DNA of 39,137 nt. It comes from an uncultured Dorea sp. Its GTDB lineage: Bacteria; Bacillota; Clostridia; Lachnospirales; Lachnospiraceae. The position numbers and the translations under genes were made by a program. The notes beneath the pieces were generated by a model that was not told the DNA's origin, searched no databases, and worked only from the letters and a program-made list of their open reading frames with translations. How positions within the stretch are numbered: position 1 is the first letter of the stretch; every line of letters starts with the position of its first letter. The stretch is taken from contig CAJURK010000028.1 of assembly GCA_910588745.1 (NCBI GenBank), positions 1-39,137 of the forward strand. The letters run 5' to 3'. Below, one piece after another: positions 6,503 to 14,686 of the stretch.

Positions 6503-8356
6503 TTAGTCGTATTTTTCCTTACGCTTCTGGCTCATCGGAAGTGACTGCTCATTTTCAACAAGTTCAACCTTCTTGCCATAAGCGCCTTCGATTAACTCAA
6601 CGTTTGTAGACTTAACGTTCGGATTCCATTTCTTCTCTGCAGCCTTAACCTCTTCGCCGGCCATAGCAGTCTTTAACATAGCAAGTGCGCGAACTGCATC
6701 TTCTGGACAAAGGGTATTACATCCAAGTACCTCATTCTCGATACCGGACTCAGACTTGTTGTTATCAACCATGTACTGCATGTACTTGTTACCAACAACC
6801 AGCGCTCCCTGTACTGCACAGTAAGACATACCTACTACCGGGATTCCTCTCATACCAATCTGCTCGATATGGCTTGCGAAATCGATATGGTTGTTTCCGA
6901 AGCCTTCTGTTGTAACGAAAGCGCCGTCCGCATCCATCATCTCTACGGTATGGCCTACGCGTCTGGATACATAGAACTTCTCAGCATTAATCTGAGGAGA
7001 ACCAACAAATACAACACCACAAAGGTCAACTTCCTCATCGTGAAGAGCTTCCAGTACAAGAGGCTCTCTCCAGTAATGTCTGGACATCTCTTTAGAAGCC
7101 GGTCCGATACAGGTCAGAGCATGGATACATCCGTCAAGTACCTCAAGCGGTGATACGCATACCGGAACGTTTCCAAGGTCTACGTTAGCTCTTGCGCCAA
7201 GTACTCCAACAGGCTCTACAGGAAGGATGAAGTTATCATGCATAGCTCCCTGTCCCATGATCTCCTTAACGATAACGACTTTCTTCTTATGAGGACGGCG
7301 AACCTGCTTAAGCTCCTGCGTCTCTACAACAAGGCTGTCGTCAAGCTTCTTCATCACTTCACGGATTTCCTGTGTGATGATATCAAATGCAGTATGGGCA
7401 GCCATAGGTCCACGGCGCTCCATGTTCGTCTTCTCCTGAACTACGATATTACCTTTGATAAAGATCTCGCCTTTATCCGGACATCCCGGACGGCCCCACA
7501 TAATATTCTCGTCAAGGTATCCTTCGGATGAACCGAACTCACCGATCTGAACTCCGCCTTCATCAACGCCTGTCAGCATCATTACAACGCCGTCAAGCAC
7601 TCTGGTAACGCCCTCGCCGATCTCGCTGTCGCCTTCCTTGGTTGCGATTGGCTGTACGTCCATGATCGTCTCAGAATAGGTATGGTATTTATCCGGAGTG
7701 ATGATCTCAAGATGGAAGTCCTTAACCAGTTCCTGGTCGGCAATTACATCTGCTTCGATCCCTTCACGGATAATAAGAGTTGTTCCCTCGATCTTTGTCT
7801 CAGGTCCCCTCTTTACATCTGTGATGTTGAAATGTTTTCTTGTTAAAGTTCTTACAACCTTCTCTTCAGCCTTTGTCTCCGGCGCTGCCACGCCTGCTGC
7901 TGCAGGTGCTGCCGCTACTGGAACCTCTACTGCTGCCGCGCCTCCGCCAAGAGCGCCAACAGGAATCTGAAGATCAATATCCTTACCTTCTCCAATGTGA
8001 ATCTTAAGAATTCCGCCTGCTGCCGGAATTGCTGCCGGAGCCTCTGCTACTGCAGGCGCTTCCTCTGCTGCCGCCGGCGCCTCCTCTGCCGCGGGTGTGC
8101 TTGGAGCCTTAACTCCATCCAATACGTCTGCGGTCAGCGGAGCAAGAGAATCACAAGTTTTTGTAAGTTTTGCTCCCAGAACCTCCTCGATTGTTAAGCA
8201 GCCGTCAAGGTTCAATAATCCTGAATCTACCAAATCATCAAAGATCGCTGGATCTTCCAGATTTGCCGGCTCGATTGTAATGCCTGCCTCGGCTCTACAA
8301 CAAAGTACCGCTGGATCATGAGCATGTGCTTTAGCTGTTTCAGCTGTGATTGACAT
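6503..8356 (-). CDS. prdA: D-proline reductase proprotein PrdA
   Basis: 617 aa proprotein of D-proline reductase. In C. sticklandii PrdA is cleaved at a cysteine to make two chains, the smaller carrying an N-terminal pyruvoyl group that binds the substrate amine. Here the equivalent is Cys416 in HALTCIGPASKE (codon at 7109-7111), predicting a roughly 415-residue beta chain and a 202-residue pyruvoyl-bearing alpha chain. Order: N-terminal domain with several cysteines (1-83), Ala/Pro/Glu-rich linker (about 84-113), a short beta segment (114-140), a second Ala-rich linker (about 140-166), then the PrdD-like region (170-415) and PrdE-like region (416-570). AAGGAGGG eight bases before ATG 8356. 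The partner PrdB and electron donor PrdC flank it. Confidence 0.97.
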   Translation of the reverse strand: MSITAETAKAHAHDPAVLCCRAEAGITIEPANLEDPAIFDDLVDSGLLNLDGCLTIEEVLGAKLTKTCDSLAPLTADVLDGVKAPSTPAAEEAPAAAEEAPAVAEAPAAIPAAGGILKIHIGEGKDIDLQIPVGALGGGAAAVEVPVAAAPAAAGVAAPETKAEEKVVRTLTRKHFNITDVKRGPETKIEGTTLIIREGIEADVIADQELVKDFHLEIITPDKYHTYSETIMDVQPIATKEGDSEIGEGVTRVLDGVVMMLTGVDEGGVQIGEFGSSEGYLDENIMWGRPGCPDKGEIFIKGNIVVQEKTNMERRGPMAAHTAFDIITQEIREVMKKLDDSLVVETQELKQVRRPHKKKVVIVKEIMGQGAMHDNFILPVEPVGVLGARANVDLGNVPVCVSPLEVLDGCIHALTCIGPASKEMSRHYWREPLVLEALHDEEVDLCGVVFVGSPQINAEKFYVSRRVGHTVEMMDADGAFVTTEGFGNNHIDFASHIEQIGMRGIPVVGMSYCAVQGALVVGNKYMQYMVDNNKSESGIENEVLGCNTLCPEDAVRALAMLKTAMAGEEVKAAEKKWNPNVKSTNVELIEGAYGKKVELVENEQSLPMSQKRKEKYD

Positions 8357-8524
8357 ATAATTTCCCTCCTTATTTGGTTTGCTCCGGTATCTTTATATCA
8401 GATATCGGAAAGTATATATACAGCCGCAAGATAAACCGGGTTCCCTATACCCTTAAGCCTCCGGGAAAATCGGGGGTATCCTTTCAGCCTTTTATCCGCA
8501 GCAGTAATACCTAAAATACTTCAA
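8357..8524 (-). promoter_or_regulatory. 168-nt prdC-prdA intergenic leader with a weak hairpin
   Basis: Contains the strong prdA Shine-Dalgarno and an imperfect inverted repeat with ATACCC (8447-8452) and GGGTAT (8474-8479) arms around a GC-rich core. No U-tract follows, so it is not a convincing terminator. I found no clear sigma-A promoter here; it may be a processing or stability element separating prdC from prdA. Confidence 0.35.
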
Positions 8525-9931
8525 TTAAAAGTCTATATCCTGACTTACCTGTTTCGATACCTTCAGCGTTCTGTACAGAGCATGTCCGACAGCTCTCATC
8601 GCGTGGTCTGTCTGGTGGAATACCTTAAGCCCCATCTTCGGACCGGACGCCATAACGGTATTGGAACAGTCAGAGCAGTTGCCAATAATGATGTACTCGC
8701 ACTTATCTTTCTTGAACTGCATGTTGTTCTTAACCTGTCCCGGACAGTTGCCAGGCCGCAGGCACTTCAGCGGCGCGCCCGGCTTATTCTCAATTGCCTG
8801 CTTGCACTTGCATACAGACACAACCTTGCCGTTCATCTTTTCCGCGATATCACGCATACGCTCTTCGTTACCGCCGCAGGCACAGACAAGAATACCTGTG
8901 TTCGCGCCGTGCAGATCCGGGAACTCGACAGTAACGATGATTCCGCCCGTCGTCTTGGTAATCGGCGCGGAAAGCTCCGTTGCCTTGCCGGTAAACGCTC
9001 CGCCCATGATAACCTCGCCGAAAGGCTCCTCAATGCCGCCGGCTCTCTCAATCAGGTCGCCCACGCTTGTCCCAACCGGAACATCCATGAATACATGCGC
9101 TTCGTTGCCGCCCTTAATCCGTCCGCGGACCGTCAAGTTCTTGCTGATGCAAGGCTTCTTCTCGTCAATAGCCTCCGCAATCTTGCAGGCCGTTTCCAAA
9201 TTAATTACAACCGACTTCGCTGCGGAAGGAAGCTGCGTGGTAGTAAGGTTCACTCCAAGACACTCTCTAACGACTGCGCGTTCCTCTCCCATCGGGTAAA
9301 TATCCGGCATCAGATGCATCTTGATGGCCGGCTCGCCCTCCAGCGCTTTCTGAAGAATCTTAATCGCGCCCTGGTTCTTCTTTTTAATAGCGATAATCGC
9401 TTTATCCGCATTGGTAATCTCCATGGAATACTTAATTCCCCTGATCACCTTGTCGCACTCATCCTCAATCTGCTTAATATTATGGGCAAGTCCCGGCTCG
9501 CACTCGGCAGCATTAATAAGAATATATCCTCTCTCGCAGTCAAGTTTGAAGTCCTTCGGAAGCTCCGGATTAATCTCCGGGTCAAGTTCTCCCATCTCCT
9601 GCTCAGCCAGGTTAATGCCAAGTTTAATCCCTGTCGGGAATCCTGCTCCTCCAAGTCCAACCACTCCGGCAGCCTTAACCATGTCAAGCTTAGAAGCATC
9701 TTCCGGCACATCGATCGGCACAAATTCATCCGGCTGCTCTGCGGCAGGCTCGATGACGATCCGGTCGTCTGTAATCTCAGTTACCTTTCCGTACACGCTG
9801 GCAAAAATGTTCGCGCCTAAACCTGTCGGTTTCGCAATGAGCGTACCTTTTTTTACTTCTTCCCCAACTTCAACACAGGGAGCGCACGGCGCACCTACGT
9901 GCTGACGCAGTAAAATCTGTACATTTCCCAT
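8525..9931 (-). CDS. prdC: Proline reductase-associated electron transfer protein PrdC (RnfC-like)
   Basis: 468 aa cytoplasmic flavoprotein-like subunit resembling RnfC/NuoF: a barrel-sandwich N terminus (about 1-65) and the glycine-rich GLGGAGFPTGIKL flavin/nucleotide motif (about 92-104), then a SLBB-like region (GRIKGGNEAHVFMDVPVGTSVGDL). PrdC passes electrons from NADH to proline reductase and is thought to couple it to the Rnf complex. The C-terminal part is cysteine-rich (CACGG, CKCKQ, CLRPGNCPGQ, GNCSDCSNT). Some clostridial PrdC proteins contain selenocysteine; here the frame has no internal TGA, so this is a cysteine form. First protein gene after tRNA-Sec on the same strand. The start ATG 9931 has AAGGAG at a somewhat long spacing. 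Confidence 0.95.
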   Translation of the reverse strand: MGNVQILLRQHVGAPCAPCVEVGEEVKKGTLIAKPTGLGANIFASVYGKVTEITDDRIVIEPAAEQPDEFVPIDVPEDASKLDMVKAAGVVGLGGAGFPTGIKLGINLAEQEMGELDPEINPELPKDFKLDCERGYILINAAECEPGLAHNIKQIEDECDKVIRGIKYSMEITNADKAIIAIKKKNQGAIKILQKALEGEPAIKMHLMPDIYPMGEERAVVRECLGVNLTTTQLPSAAKSVVINLETACKIAEAIDEKKPCISKNLTVRGRIKGGNEAHVFMDVPVGTSVGDLIERAGGIEEPFGEVIMGGAFTGKATELSAPITKTTGGIIVTVEFPDLHGANTGILVCACGGNEERMRDIAEKMNGKVVSVCKCKQAIENKPGAPLKCLRPGNCPGQVKNNMQFKKDKCEYIIIGNCSDCSNTVMASGPKMGLKVFHQTDHAMRAVGHALYRTLKVSKQVSQDIDF

Positions 9932-10009
9932 GACACATACATCTCCTTTTCTTCATACTTTTATTCTAAGTAAAAAACGAAATATTACTCGCTATTCCGC
10001 CTACTTATT

Positions 10010-10026
10010 TATAGAAAATTTCTATA
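10010..10026. promoter_or_regulatory. Putative operator TATAGA-N5-TCTATA upstream of prdC
   Basis: Perfect copy TATAGAAAATTTCTATA. It lies 79-95 bp before the prdC start, between tRNA-Sec and prdC. If transcription starts near 9956 from a TAGAAT -10 (9963-9968) with a poor -35, the site is centred near -62, as for LysR activators. Adjacent is GACAAATTTTGTC (10027-10039), another palindrome. Confidence 0.6.
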
Positions 10027-10069
10027 GACAAATTTTGTCGATTTTTTGTCAATTCTGTCGTTTGCTTTT

Positions 10070-10167
10070 TGGCGGAGGCATGTGGGAATCGAACCCACCC
10101 AGGACGCTCTTAACGCCCCACACTGGTTTTGAAGACCAGGAGGCACACCAGTTACCCAACTACCCCC
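10070..10167 (-). tRNA. selC: tRNA-Sec (anticodon UCA), CCA encoded
   Basis: 98 nt including an encoded CCA. The 5' end is GGGGGTAG, the 3' strand ATGCCTCC followed by discriminator G and CCA; the anticodon stem CTGGT/ACCAG holds the loop with TCA (plus-strand 10130-10132). A long extra arm and a long acceptor-T stem are as expected for bacterial tRNA-Sec, and the 95-nt body equals that of E. coli selC. It reads UGA in prdB and selD of this window and lies directly upstream of prdC on the same strand. Confidence 0.95.
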
Positions 10168-10189
10168 ATAATTTACCTAATGTTCCTTT

Positions 10190-10218
10190 ACAATAGCACA
10201 TAATTCTTGATTTTTCAA
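10190..10218 (-). promoter_or_regulatory. Sigma-A promoter of tRNA-Sec
   Basis: Minus-strand -35 TTGAAA (10213-10218), 17-nt spacer, -10 TATTGT (10190-10195), 22 bases before the tRNA 5' end. Good consensus fit, and the transcript could extend into prdC because no terminator follows the tRNA. Confidence 0.65.
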
Positions 10219-10293
10219 CACCTTTTTCTTTGTTTTTATAATATCAAAAAACCATTGACTTTTCAAGGTTTTTAAAGCATAATAGGTATAAGA

Positions 10294-10349
10294 AAATAGA
10301 CTTGGTACTAGAACGAATTCTAGACCTCGGTCTAGAATGCAGTCTATTT
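10294..10349. repeat. Nested inverted repeats in the selC-prdF divergent region
   Basis: Outer 9-bp arms AAATAGACT (10294-10302) and AGTCTATTT (10341-10349) enclose a perfect 10-bp palindrome ATTCTAGACC-TC-GGTCTAGAAT (10317-10338). The left arm of the latter can also pair with CTAGAA (10308-10313), giving an alternative hairpin. No U-tract follows. Could be a protein-binding cruciform-like site or, if transcribed, a switchable leader for prdF. Confidence 0.6.
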
Positions 10350-10392
10350 GTTAACGGATTGTCGTTTTTTACAGATAGAATAGACATCCTGA

Positions 10393-10452
10393 TATAGATT
10401 GCATCAATATTCTTTATACATTTCATCAGAGAATTTATAGGAGTTATCTATA
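10393..10452. promoter_or_regulatory. Two putative TATAGA-N5-TCTATA operators upstream of prdF
   Basis: TATAGATTGCATCAATA (10393-10409) and TATAGGAGTTATCTATA (10436-10452), each with one mismatch to the palindrome. They are 43 bp apart, about four helical turns. The second overlaps a possible -10 TATAAA (10449-10454); relative to a start near 10461 the first would be at about -60. Promoter placement is tentative. Confidence 0.5.
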
Positions 10453-10480
10453 AATCATTATTAACAAGGAGGACAATGCT

Positions 10481-11515
10481 ATGGAATTAAAAGCAAATGT
10501 GAATTTCGACCGCTTTGAAGAGAAACTTCAGGTAGTTGACGCTCACACAGTTGGAGAGTTCTGCCGTATGGTAATCGGCGGATTCCCGGAACCAGAAGGA
10601 AACACAATGATCGAGAAGAAGAAATGGTTAGAGGAGCATTACGACCACGTTCGTACCGCTCTTATGCTGGAGCCAAGAGGACACCACGATATGTTCGGCG
10701 CATTCTTCTGCAAACCAATCAGCGACGAGGCGGACCTTGGTATTATCTTCATGGATACAGGCGGATACTTAAATATGTGCGGACACTGCACCATCGGCGG
10801 AGTTACCGTTGCAATCGAAGCAGGGCTTGTAGAGTCTCATGAAGGTGAGAATACCGTAGTTTTAGAAGCGCCCGCAGGAATCATCCGCACCACCGCTACC
10901 GTAAAGAACGGCAAGGTAACCGGCGTTACGCTTACCAACGTACCAGCTTTCATTTATAAGGACAACCTGACTGTAAATGTGGACGGCAAAGAGATCCCTT
11001 ACACCATCTCTTTCGGCGGAAGCTTCTTCGCATTGGTTGATACCACCAAGCTTGATATCGGCGAGATCAACGCAAAGACCGTTCCTGCTTACACAGCGCT
11101 TGGAATGAAGATGCGCGACTTAATCAACCAGCAGGTTGAAATCCAGCACCCAACTCTGGATATTACAGAGGTGGATTTAGTTGAGTTCTACGGCCCAACC
11201 CCAAATCCGGACAAGGCTACCATGAGAAACGTTGTTGTATTCGGAGACGCGCAGGCAGACCGTTCTCCTTGCGGAACAGGTACAAGCGCAAAGCTTGCAA
11301 CCCTTCATGGCTGGGGCGAACTTGCAGTGGGCGAGGAATTCGTTTACGAAAGCTTTATCGGAACAACATTCAAAGGGGTTATCAAAGAGGAGACTAAGAT
11401 CGGGGATTACGATGCGGTTATTCCTATGATTACAGGTTCCGCATATCTTACCGGCATCGGCACATACCTGATTGATCCGGAAGATTCTTTAAAATATGGT
11501 TTCTTAATTGGCTAA
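10481..11515 (+). CDS. prdF: Proline racemase PrdF
   Basis: 344 aa cytoplasmic, PLP-independent racemase that interconverts L- and D-proline and supplies D-proline to the reductase. The two catalytic cysteines of the proline racemase family are present: Cys100 in NMCGHC and Cys264 in RSPCGTGTSA. Length fits the family. Strong ribosome-binding site AAGGAGGAC eight bases before the ATG. Unlike the usual clostridial arrangement, where prdF ends the prd operon, it is transcribed divergently from tRNA-Sec/prdC under its own upstream region, which carries copies of the same palindrome found before prdC and yedF. An intrinsic terminator follows. Confidence 0.96.
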   Translation: MELKANVNFDRFEEKLQVVDAHTVGEFCRMVIGGFPEPEGNTMIEKKKWLEEHYDHVRTALMLEPRGHHDMFGAFFCKPISDEADLGIIFMDTGGYLNMCGHCTIGGVTVAIEAGLVESHEGENTVVLEAPAGIIRTTATVKNGKVTGVTLTNVPAFIYKDNLTVNVDGKEIPYTISFGGSFFALVDTTKLDIGEINAKTVPAYTALGMKMRDLINQQVEIQHPTLDITEVDLVEFYGPTPNPDKATMRNVVVFGDAQADRSPCGTGTSAKLATLHGWGELAVGEEFVYESFIGTTFKGVIKEETKIGDYDAVIPMITGSAYLTGIGTYLIDPEDSLKYGFLIG

Positions 11516-11545
11516 TCTGTGATATACTGCTATACAGAAAACGAG

Positions 11546-11573
11546 GGCGGGTTCTATTTGAGCCTACCTTTTT
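11546..11573 (+). terminator. Intrinsic terminator of prdF
   Basis: Stem GGCGGGTTC (11546-11554) with GAGCCTACC (11560-11568), one mismatch and two wobbles, loop TATTT, followed by TTTTT. Confidence 0.75.
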
Positions 11574-11650
11574 GAATAAATTCTGTTGCAGCACAGCGAT
11601 ATTGCCGCCAATCTGTCCAGAAATCCGGCAGCCGGCTCCTCCCTCAAAAC

Positions 11651-11677
11651 GTTACTGTTCGCTCCGTGGCCAGTAAC
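11651..11677. promoter_or_regulatory. Inverted repeat upstream of the TetR gene
   Basis: Perfect 7-bp arms GTTACTG (11651-11657) and CAGTAAC (11671-11677), about 40 bp before the tetR start. TetR regulators often bind palindromes in their own promoter, so this is a candidate autoregulatory operator; no independent support. Confidence 0.3.
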
Positions 11678-11718
11678 CTTAAAACTCGCTGCAGCAACGA
11701 ATGAAGGGAACGAAAATT

Positions 11719-12306
11719 ATGCCAAGAAAACGCCAGTCAACCAAAAGCCGTATTATCAAAGCTGCATGGAATCTTTTCTACAAAAACGGATACGACGAGA
11801 CGACCGTCGAAGATATTATTTCAGCCTCCAAAACGTCCAAAGGGACTTTTTACCATTACTTTAAGAGCAAAGAGGGACTTTTGAATACCCTGCCTTATCT
11901 CTTTGATGAAAAATATGAAGAGCTGGCCGGAATTATCGACCCAAAGCTGTCTGCTTACGATAAGCTTATTTTCCTGAATCACGAACTGTTTTATATGATA
12001 GAAACCAGCATTGATGTGGAACTGATTGCTTATCTGTATTCCGCGCAGCTTGTCACTAAGGACAAACGTTCTCTGTCCGACCACAAGCGGTTCTATTTTT
12101 CATGGCTCACAGAGATCATGCAGGACGGGCTGGACAGCGGAGAATTCATGGATTCCGCCACGGCGGATGAACTCATGAATATTTACGCTATGTTTGAACG
12201 GGCGCTGCTGTACGACTGGTCTTTGTTTAAAGGGAAATATTCTTTGTCCGAATACAGCGCTAAGCTGCTGCCTCACGTATTAGAAGGCTTTATTAACGGA
12301 TTTTAA
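11719..12306 (+). CDS. TetR/AcrR family transcriptional regulator
   Basis: 195 aa. The N-terminal helix-turn-helix is typical (SRIIKAAWNLFYKNGYDETTVEDI, then ASKTSKGTFYHYFKSKEGLL, about residues 9-53); the rest is an all-helical ligand-binding/dimerisation domain without an assignable ligand. I prefer ATG 11719 (MPRKRQ) because AAGGGAA precedes it by eight bases; an in-frame ATG at 11701 lacks a site. Downstream of the prdF terminator, convergent with the selenium operon. Its target could be local, perhaps itself or prdF, but no evidence links it to the TATAGA palindrome, whose spacing pattern is more LysR-like. Confidence 0.9.
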   Translation: MPRKRQSTKSRIIKAAWNLFYKNGYDETTVEDIISASKTSKGTFYHYFKSKEGLLNTLPYLFDEKYEELAGIIDPKLSAYDKLIFLNHELFYMIETSIDVELIAYLYSAQLVTKDKRSLSDHKRFYFSWLTEIMQDGLDSGEFMDSATADELMNIYAMFERALLYDWSLFKGKYSLSEYSAKLLPHVLEGFINGF

Positions 12307-12314
12307 ACATCGAA

Positions 12315-12364
12315 AAAGGGCAGTCCGGAAATTGCAGACAAACTGCTTTTCCCGGCCGCCCTTT
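12315..12364. terminator. Bidirectional terminator between tetR and the selenium operon
   Basis: AAAGGGC (12315-12321) and GCCCTTT (12358-12364) enclose an inner imperfect stem (CCGGAAA with TTTTCC-CGG, GCAG with CTGC). Runs of A on the left and T on the right serve both convergent transcripts. Confidence 0.7.
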
Positions 12365-12371
12365 CTTTACG

Positions 12372-12608
12372 TCAAACCATCACTTCATGCATATCCTGTT
12401 CCTGAACTCCGATATCGTCCATTACTTTCCGGACGGCCTCCTTATCGTCCAGTCCCGCGCACCAGGCCAGACCGCAGCCCGCGGAAATTTCCCTCGGCAC
12501 CGGTATCAGACGCCCCGGCGCTCCCTGCTGCTTACAGCCTTTTTCCATCGCCATAGCGTCGGTCGTAGTATGAAAGGTTACTACCAGCTTCCATTCTTTC
12601 TTTCTCAT
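12372..12608 (-). CDS. DUF3343 protein, putative Se/S carrier-like
   Basis: 78 aa, cytoplasmic. Matches the DUF3343 pattern: an N-terminal strand KLVVTFHTTTDAMAME, LIPVPREISAGCGLAW in the middle and two cysteines (Cys45 and Cys50) in SAGCGLAWC. The family is annotated as a putative selenium/sulfur carrier because it recurs beside selD, yedF and cysteine desulfurase-like genes; no enzymatic activity is proven. Last gene of the selenium operon, 15 bases after the aminotransferase gene, with AAGGAG before the start. It could receive selenium from the desulfurase-like enzyme on Cys45 or Cys50 and deliver it toward SelD; that is inference. Confidence 0.85.
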   Translation of the reverse strand: MRKKEWKLVVTFHTTTDAMAMEKGCKQQGAPGRLIPVPREISAGCGLAWCAGLDDKEAVRKVMDDIGVQEQDMHEVMV

Positions 12609-12623
12609 ATTTGATATTTCTCC

Positions 12624-13766
12624 TTATTCTTCCTCTTCCGCCAGTTCTTTTACCGCGCGAATCGCCGTATCAACCTCTTCTTCCGTATTATAGTGGGAGA
12701 AACTAAACCGCACGGCTCCTTGTTCTACCGTTCCTAACGCCTCATGCATCAGCGGCGCACAGTGCGCGCCGGGTCTGGTACAAATCTCATAATCCAAAAG
12801 CAGCGCGTCGCTGACCTCGGAGGAATCATAATCTCTGATATTCAGCGCCACGATCGGGCATCGTTCCATGGTATGAAAATCCCCGTAGATTTTCACGCCC
12901 GGAATCTCTTTCACACCCTCGTAAAACCGCCGCATCAGTTCCTGCTCCCTTCTGCGTATCCGGTCGATGCCTTCCTCATTCAGATACTCCAGAGCCGCAT
13001 GCAGTCCGGCAATCCCATGCCCGTTCAGGGTCCCGGCTTCTAACGCAGTCGGCATCTCACGCGGATGACTTCTGCTGTATGTCTGCACGCCGCTTCCGCC
13101 GCTTTTTAACGGCCGTATGGAAAGTCCTTCCCTTACGTACATGCCTCCCGTTCCTTGCGGCCCCAACAGGCTTTTATGGCCGGTAAAACACAGCACGTCA
13201 ATGTGCATCTTCTGCACGTCAACGGGAAATACCCCTGCAGTCTGGGACGCATCCACGATAAACAAAAGGTTATGTTTTCTGGCAATTTCCCCAATTTGTT
13301 CAAGATCCACATAATTCCCGGTAAGATTCGAGCCTCCCGTACACACGATTGCCTTTGTCCTGGGTTCGATTAACTCTTCTATATCTGAAATACAAAAAAC
13401 GCCCTTCTTATCGCACTTCACAATCGACAGCTCCGCGCCCCTTTCACACATCTCATAAAGGGGACGCAGAACCGAATTATGTTCCATCATGGTAGTAATC
13501 ACATGATCTTCCGGTTCAATCAGCCCTTTGATGGCGATATTCAGACTCTCTGTAGAATTACTGGTAAATACCACCTGCCTGGGATTCGTCCCGCCAAACA
13601 GGTTACACACCAGCTCCCTGGTGTCATAAATCGTCCTGGACGCGCTCAAAGACGCGCCGTGGGCGCCTCTCCCCGCATTTCCCATGGACTCCATAGCCTC
13701 AGCCACTGCCTGAACCACCTGCTTTGGCTTACGCATGGTGGTCGCCGCATTATCCATATATATCAT
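12624..13766 (-). CDS. Class V aminotransferase, cysteine desulfurase/selenocysteine lyase-like (EF2568 family)
   Basis: 380 aa PLP enzyme. Lys198 in CFTGHKSLLGP is the PLP-binding lysine and Cys336 in TRPGAHCAPL is the likely persulfide/perselenide cysteine. The subgroup named after Enterococcus EF2568 accompanies orphan selD and yedF genes, which suggests it mobilises selenium (from selenocysteine or by sulfur/selenium exchange) rather than building iron-sulfur clusters. No iscU or other Fe-S scaffold gene lies nearby, which fits. Start ATG 13766 has GAGGGAAA upstream, 17 bases after lysR. The exact substrate is not determinable from sequence. Confidence 0.9.
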   Translation of the reverse strand: MIYMDNAATTMRKPKQVVQAVAEAMESMGNAGRGAHGASLSASRTIYDTRELVCNLFGGTNPRQVVFTSNSTESLNIAIKGLIEPEDHVITTMMEHNSVLRPLYEMCERGAELSIVKCDKKGVFCISDIEELIEPRTKAIVCTGGSNLTGNYVDLEQIGEIARKHNLLFIVDASQTAGVFPVDVQKMHIDVLCFTGHKSLLGPQGTGGMYVREGLSIRPLKSGGSGVQTYSRSHPREMPTALEAGTLNGHGIAGLHAALEYLNEEGIDRIRRREQELMRRFYEGVKEIPGVKIYGDFHTMERCPIVALNIRDYDSSEVSDALLLDYEICTRPGAHCAPLMHEALGTVEQGAVRFSFSHYNTEEEVDTAIRAVKELAEEEE

Positions 13767-13783
13767 TATGTTTCCCTCTTCAC

Positions 13784-14686
13784 TTATGCCGGATAAACTT
13801 CCTGCACAGTCTTTAAAAAGCGCTCCGCCGACATGGAAAGCTGGTTATTCCTATTATAGACCACATTAATGTTCCGGCCTCTGTCCGCGCCTGGTATGGA
13901 AAATGCCAGGACGCTTCCGTCTTCAATCCGGTCCGCCGCCGCCAGCCTGGATAAAATCGAAATCCCCATTCCCCGGCAAACGGAACTTTTGATCGCTTCC
14001 TGATTCTCAATACTCGCAATGATGTTCAACTGTTCCGGCCGGATTCCCGCGCTCCGAAGCTGCTTTTCCGCTTCCTTTTTGGTGCCGGAGCCTTCTTCCC
14101 TCATAATGACCGGTTCGTTCAGAACCCACGAAATATCCGTCGGGATCTCTTTCCTATTCCGATATTCTTCCGTATTCGGCGTAATAATCACCAACTCGTC
14201 CTTATAAAACGGAACGTATTTACAGTGTTTTTTTTCTAATACCGTACCGGTAAATCCAATATCCACCATATGCTTCACCACCTGGTTCACCACCCGGGCG
14301 CTGTCCGATTCAATCATCTTAATCTGCTCCCCCGGATATTTCTCATTAAACCTGGCAAGTATTTTCGGAAGAAGATACTGAGACGGAATCGTAGAGGCCG
14401 CAATGGTAATACACCTCTTTCCGAGTTTCCTTCTCTCCCCGAATTCTTCCTCTATCCTTTTTTCCAGATCCACCATCTGGCTGGCATATTTATACAGAGT
14501 CTGTCCTTCCACCGACAGGCTCACTTCCTTTGTATTCCTGACAAACAGGCGCACCTCCAGTTCTTTCTCCAAAGAGGAAATATGCGCGCTGATTGTCGGC
14601 TGTGTCAGATACAGATTTTTAGCCGCTTTTGAAAAGCTTCCCCCTTCTGCAACCTCCACAAATGCTTCTAACTGCTTCAGATTCAT
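13784..14686 (-). CDS. Selenium metabolism-associated LysR family regulator
   Basis: 300 aa. N-terminal winged helix-turn-helix (MNLKQLEAFVEVAEGGSFSK, then LYLTQPTISAHISSLEKEL, residues 1-60), a linker helix, and a periplasmic-binding-like effector domain (about 90-295; SLSVEG, RCITIAASTIPSQYLLP). A LysR subgroup with this appearance is known to occur in selenium-utilisation operons. Its ATG overlaps the selB stop (ATGA), so it is made with SelB and its level follows the operon, a feedback arrangement. The TATAGA-N5-TCTATA palindromes before yedF, prdC and prdF have the ATAG...CTAT, T-N11-A-like form of LysR boxes and are the best candidates for its targets. The effector is unknown; selenide or another selenium species is a guess. 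Confidence 0.9.
   Translation of the reverse strand: MNLKQLEAFVEVAEGGSFSKAAKNLYLTQPTISAHISSLEKELEVRLFVRNTKEVSLSVEGQTLYKYASQMVDLEKRIEEEFGERRKLGKRCITIAASTIPSQYLLPKILARFNEKYPGEQIKMIESDSARVVNQVVKHMVDIGFTGTVLEKKHCKYVPFYKDELVIITPNTEEYRNRKEIPTDISWVLNEPVIMREEGSGTKKEAEKQLRSAGIRPEQLNIIASIENQEAIKSSVCRGMGISILSRLAAADRIEDGSVLAFSIPGADRGRNINVVYNRNNQLSMSAERFLKTVQEVYPA

Noticed and set aside
8582..9820. A 412-codon open frame on the plus strand opposite prdC.
   Set aside because: It is antisense to a fully recognisable gene, has no ribosome-binding site and its translation shows no domain; long antisense frames are common opposite GC-biased codons.
9932..10069. A sigma-54 promoter upstream of prdC, as used with PrdR in C. 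difficile.
   Set aside because: No TGGCAC-N5-TTGC-like element was found in the region and no sigma-54 activator gene is in the window.
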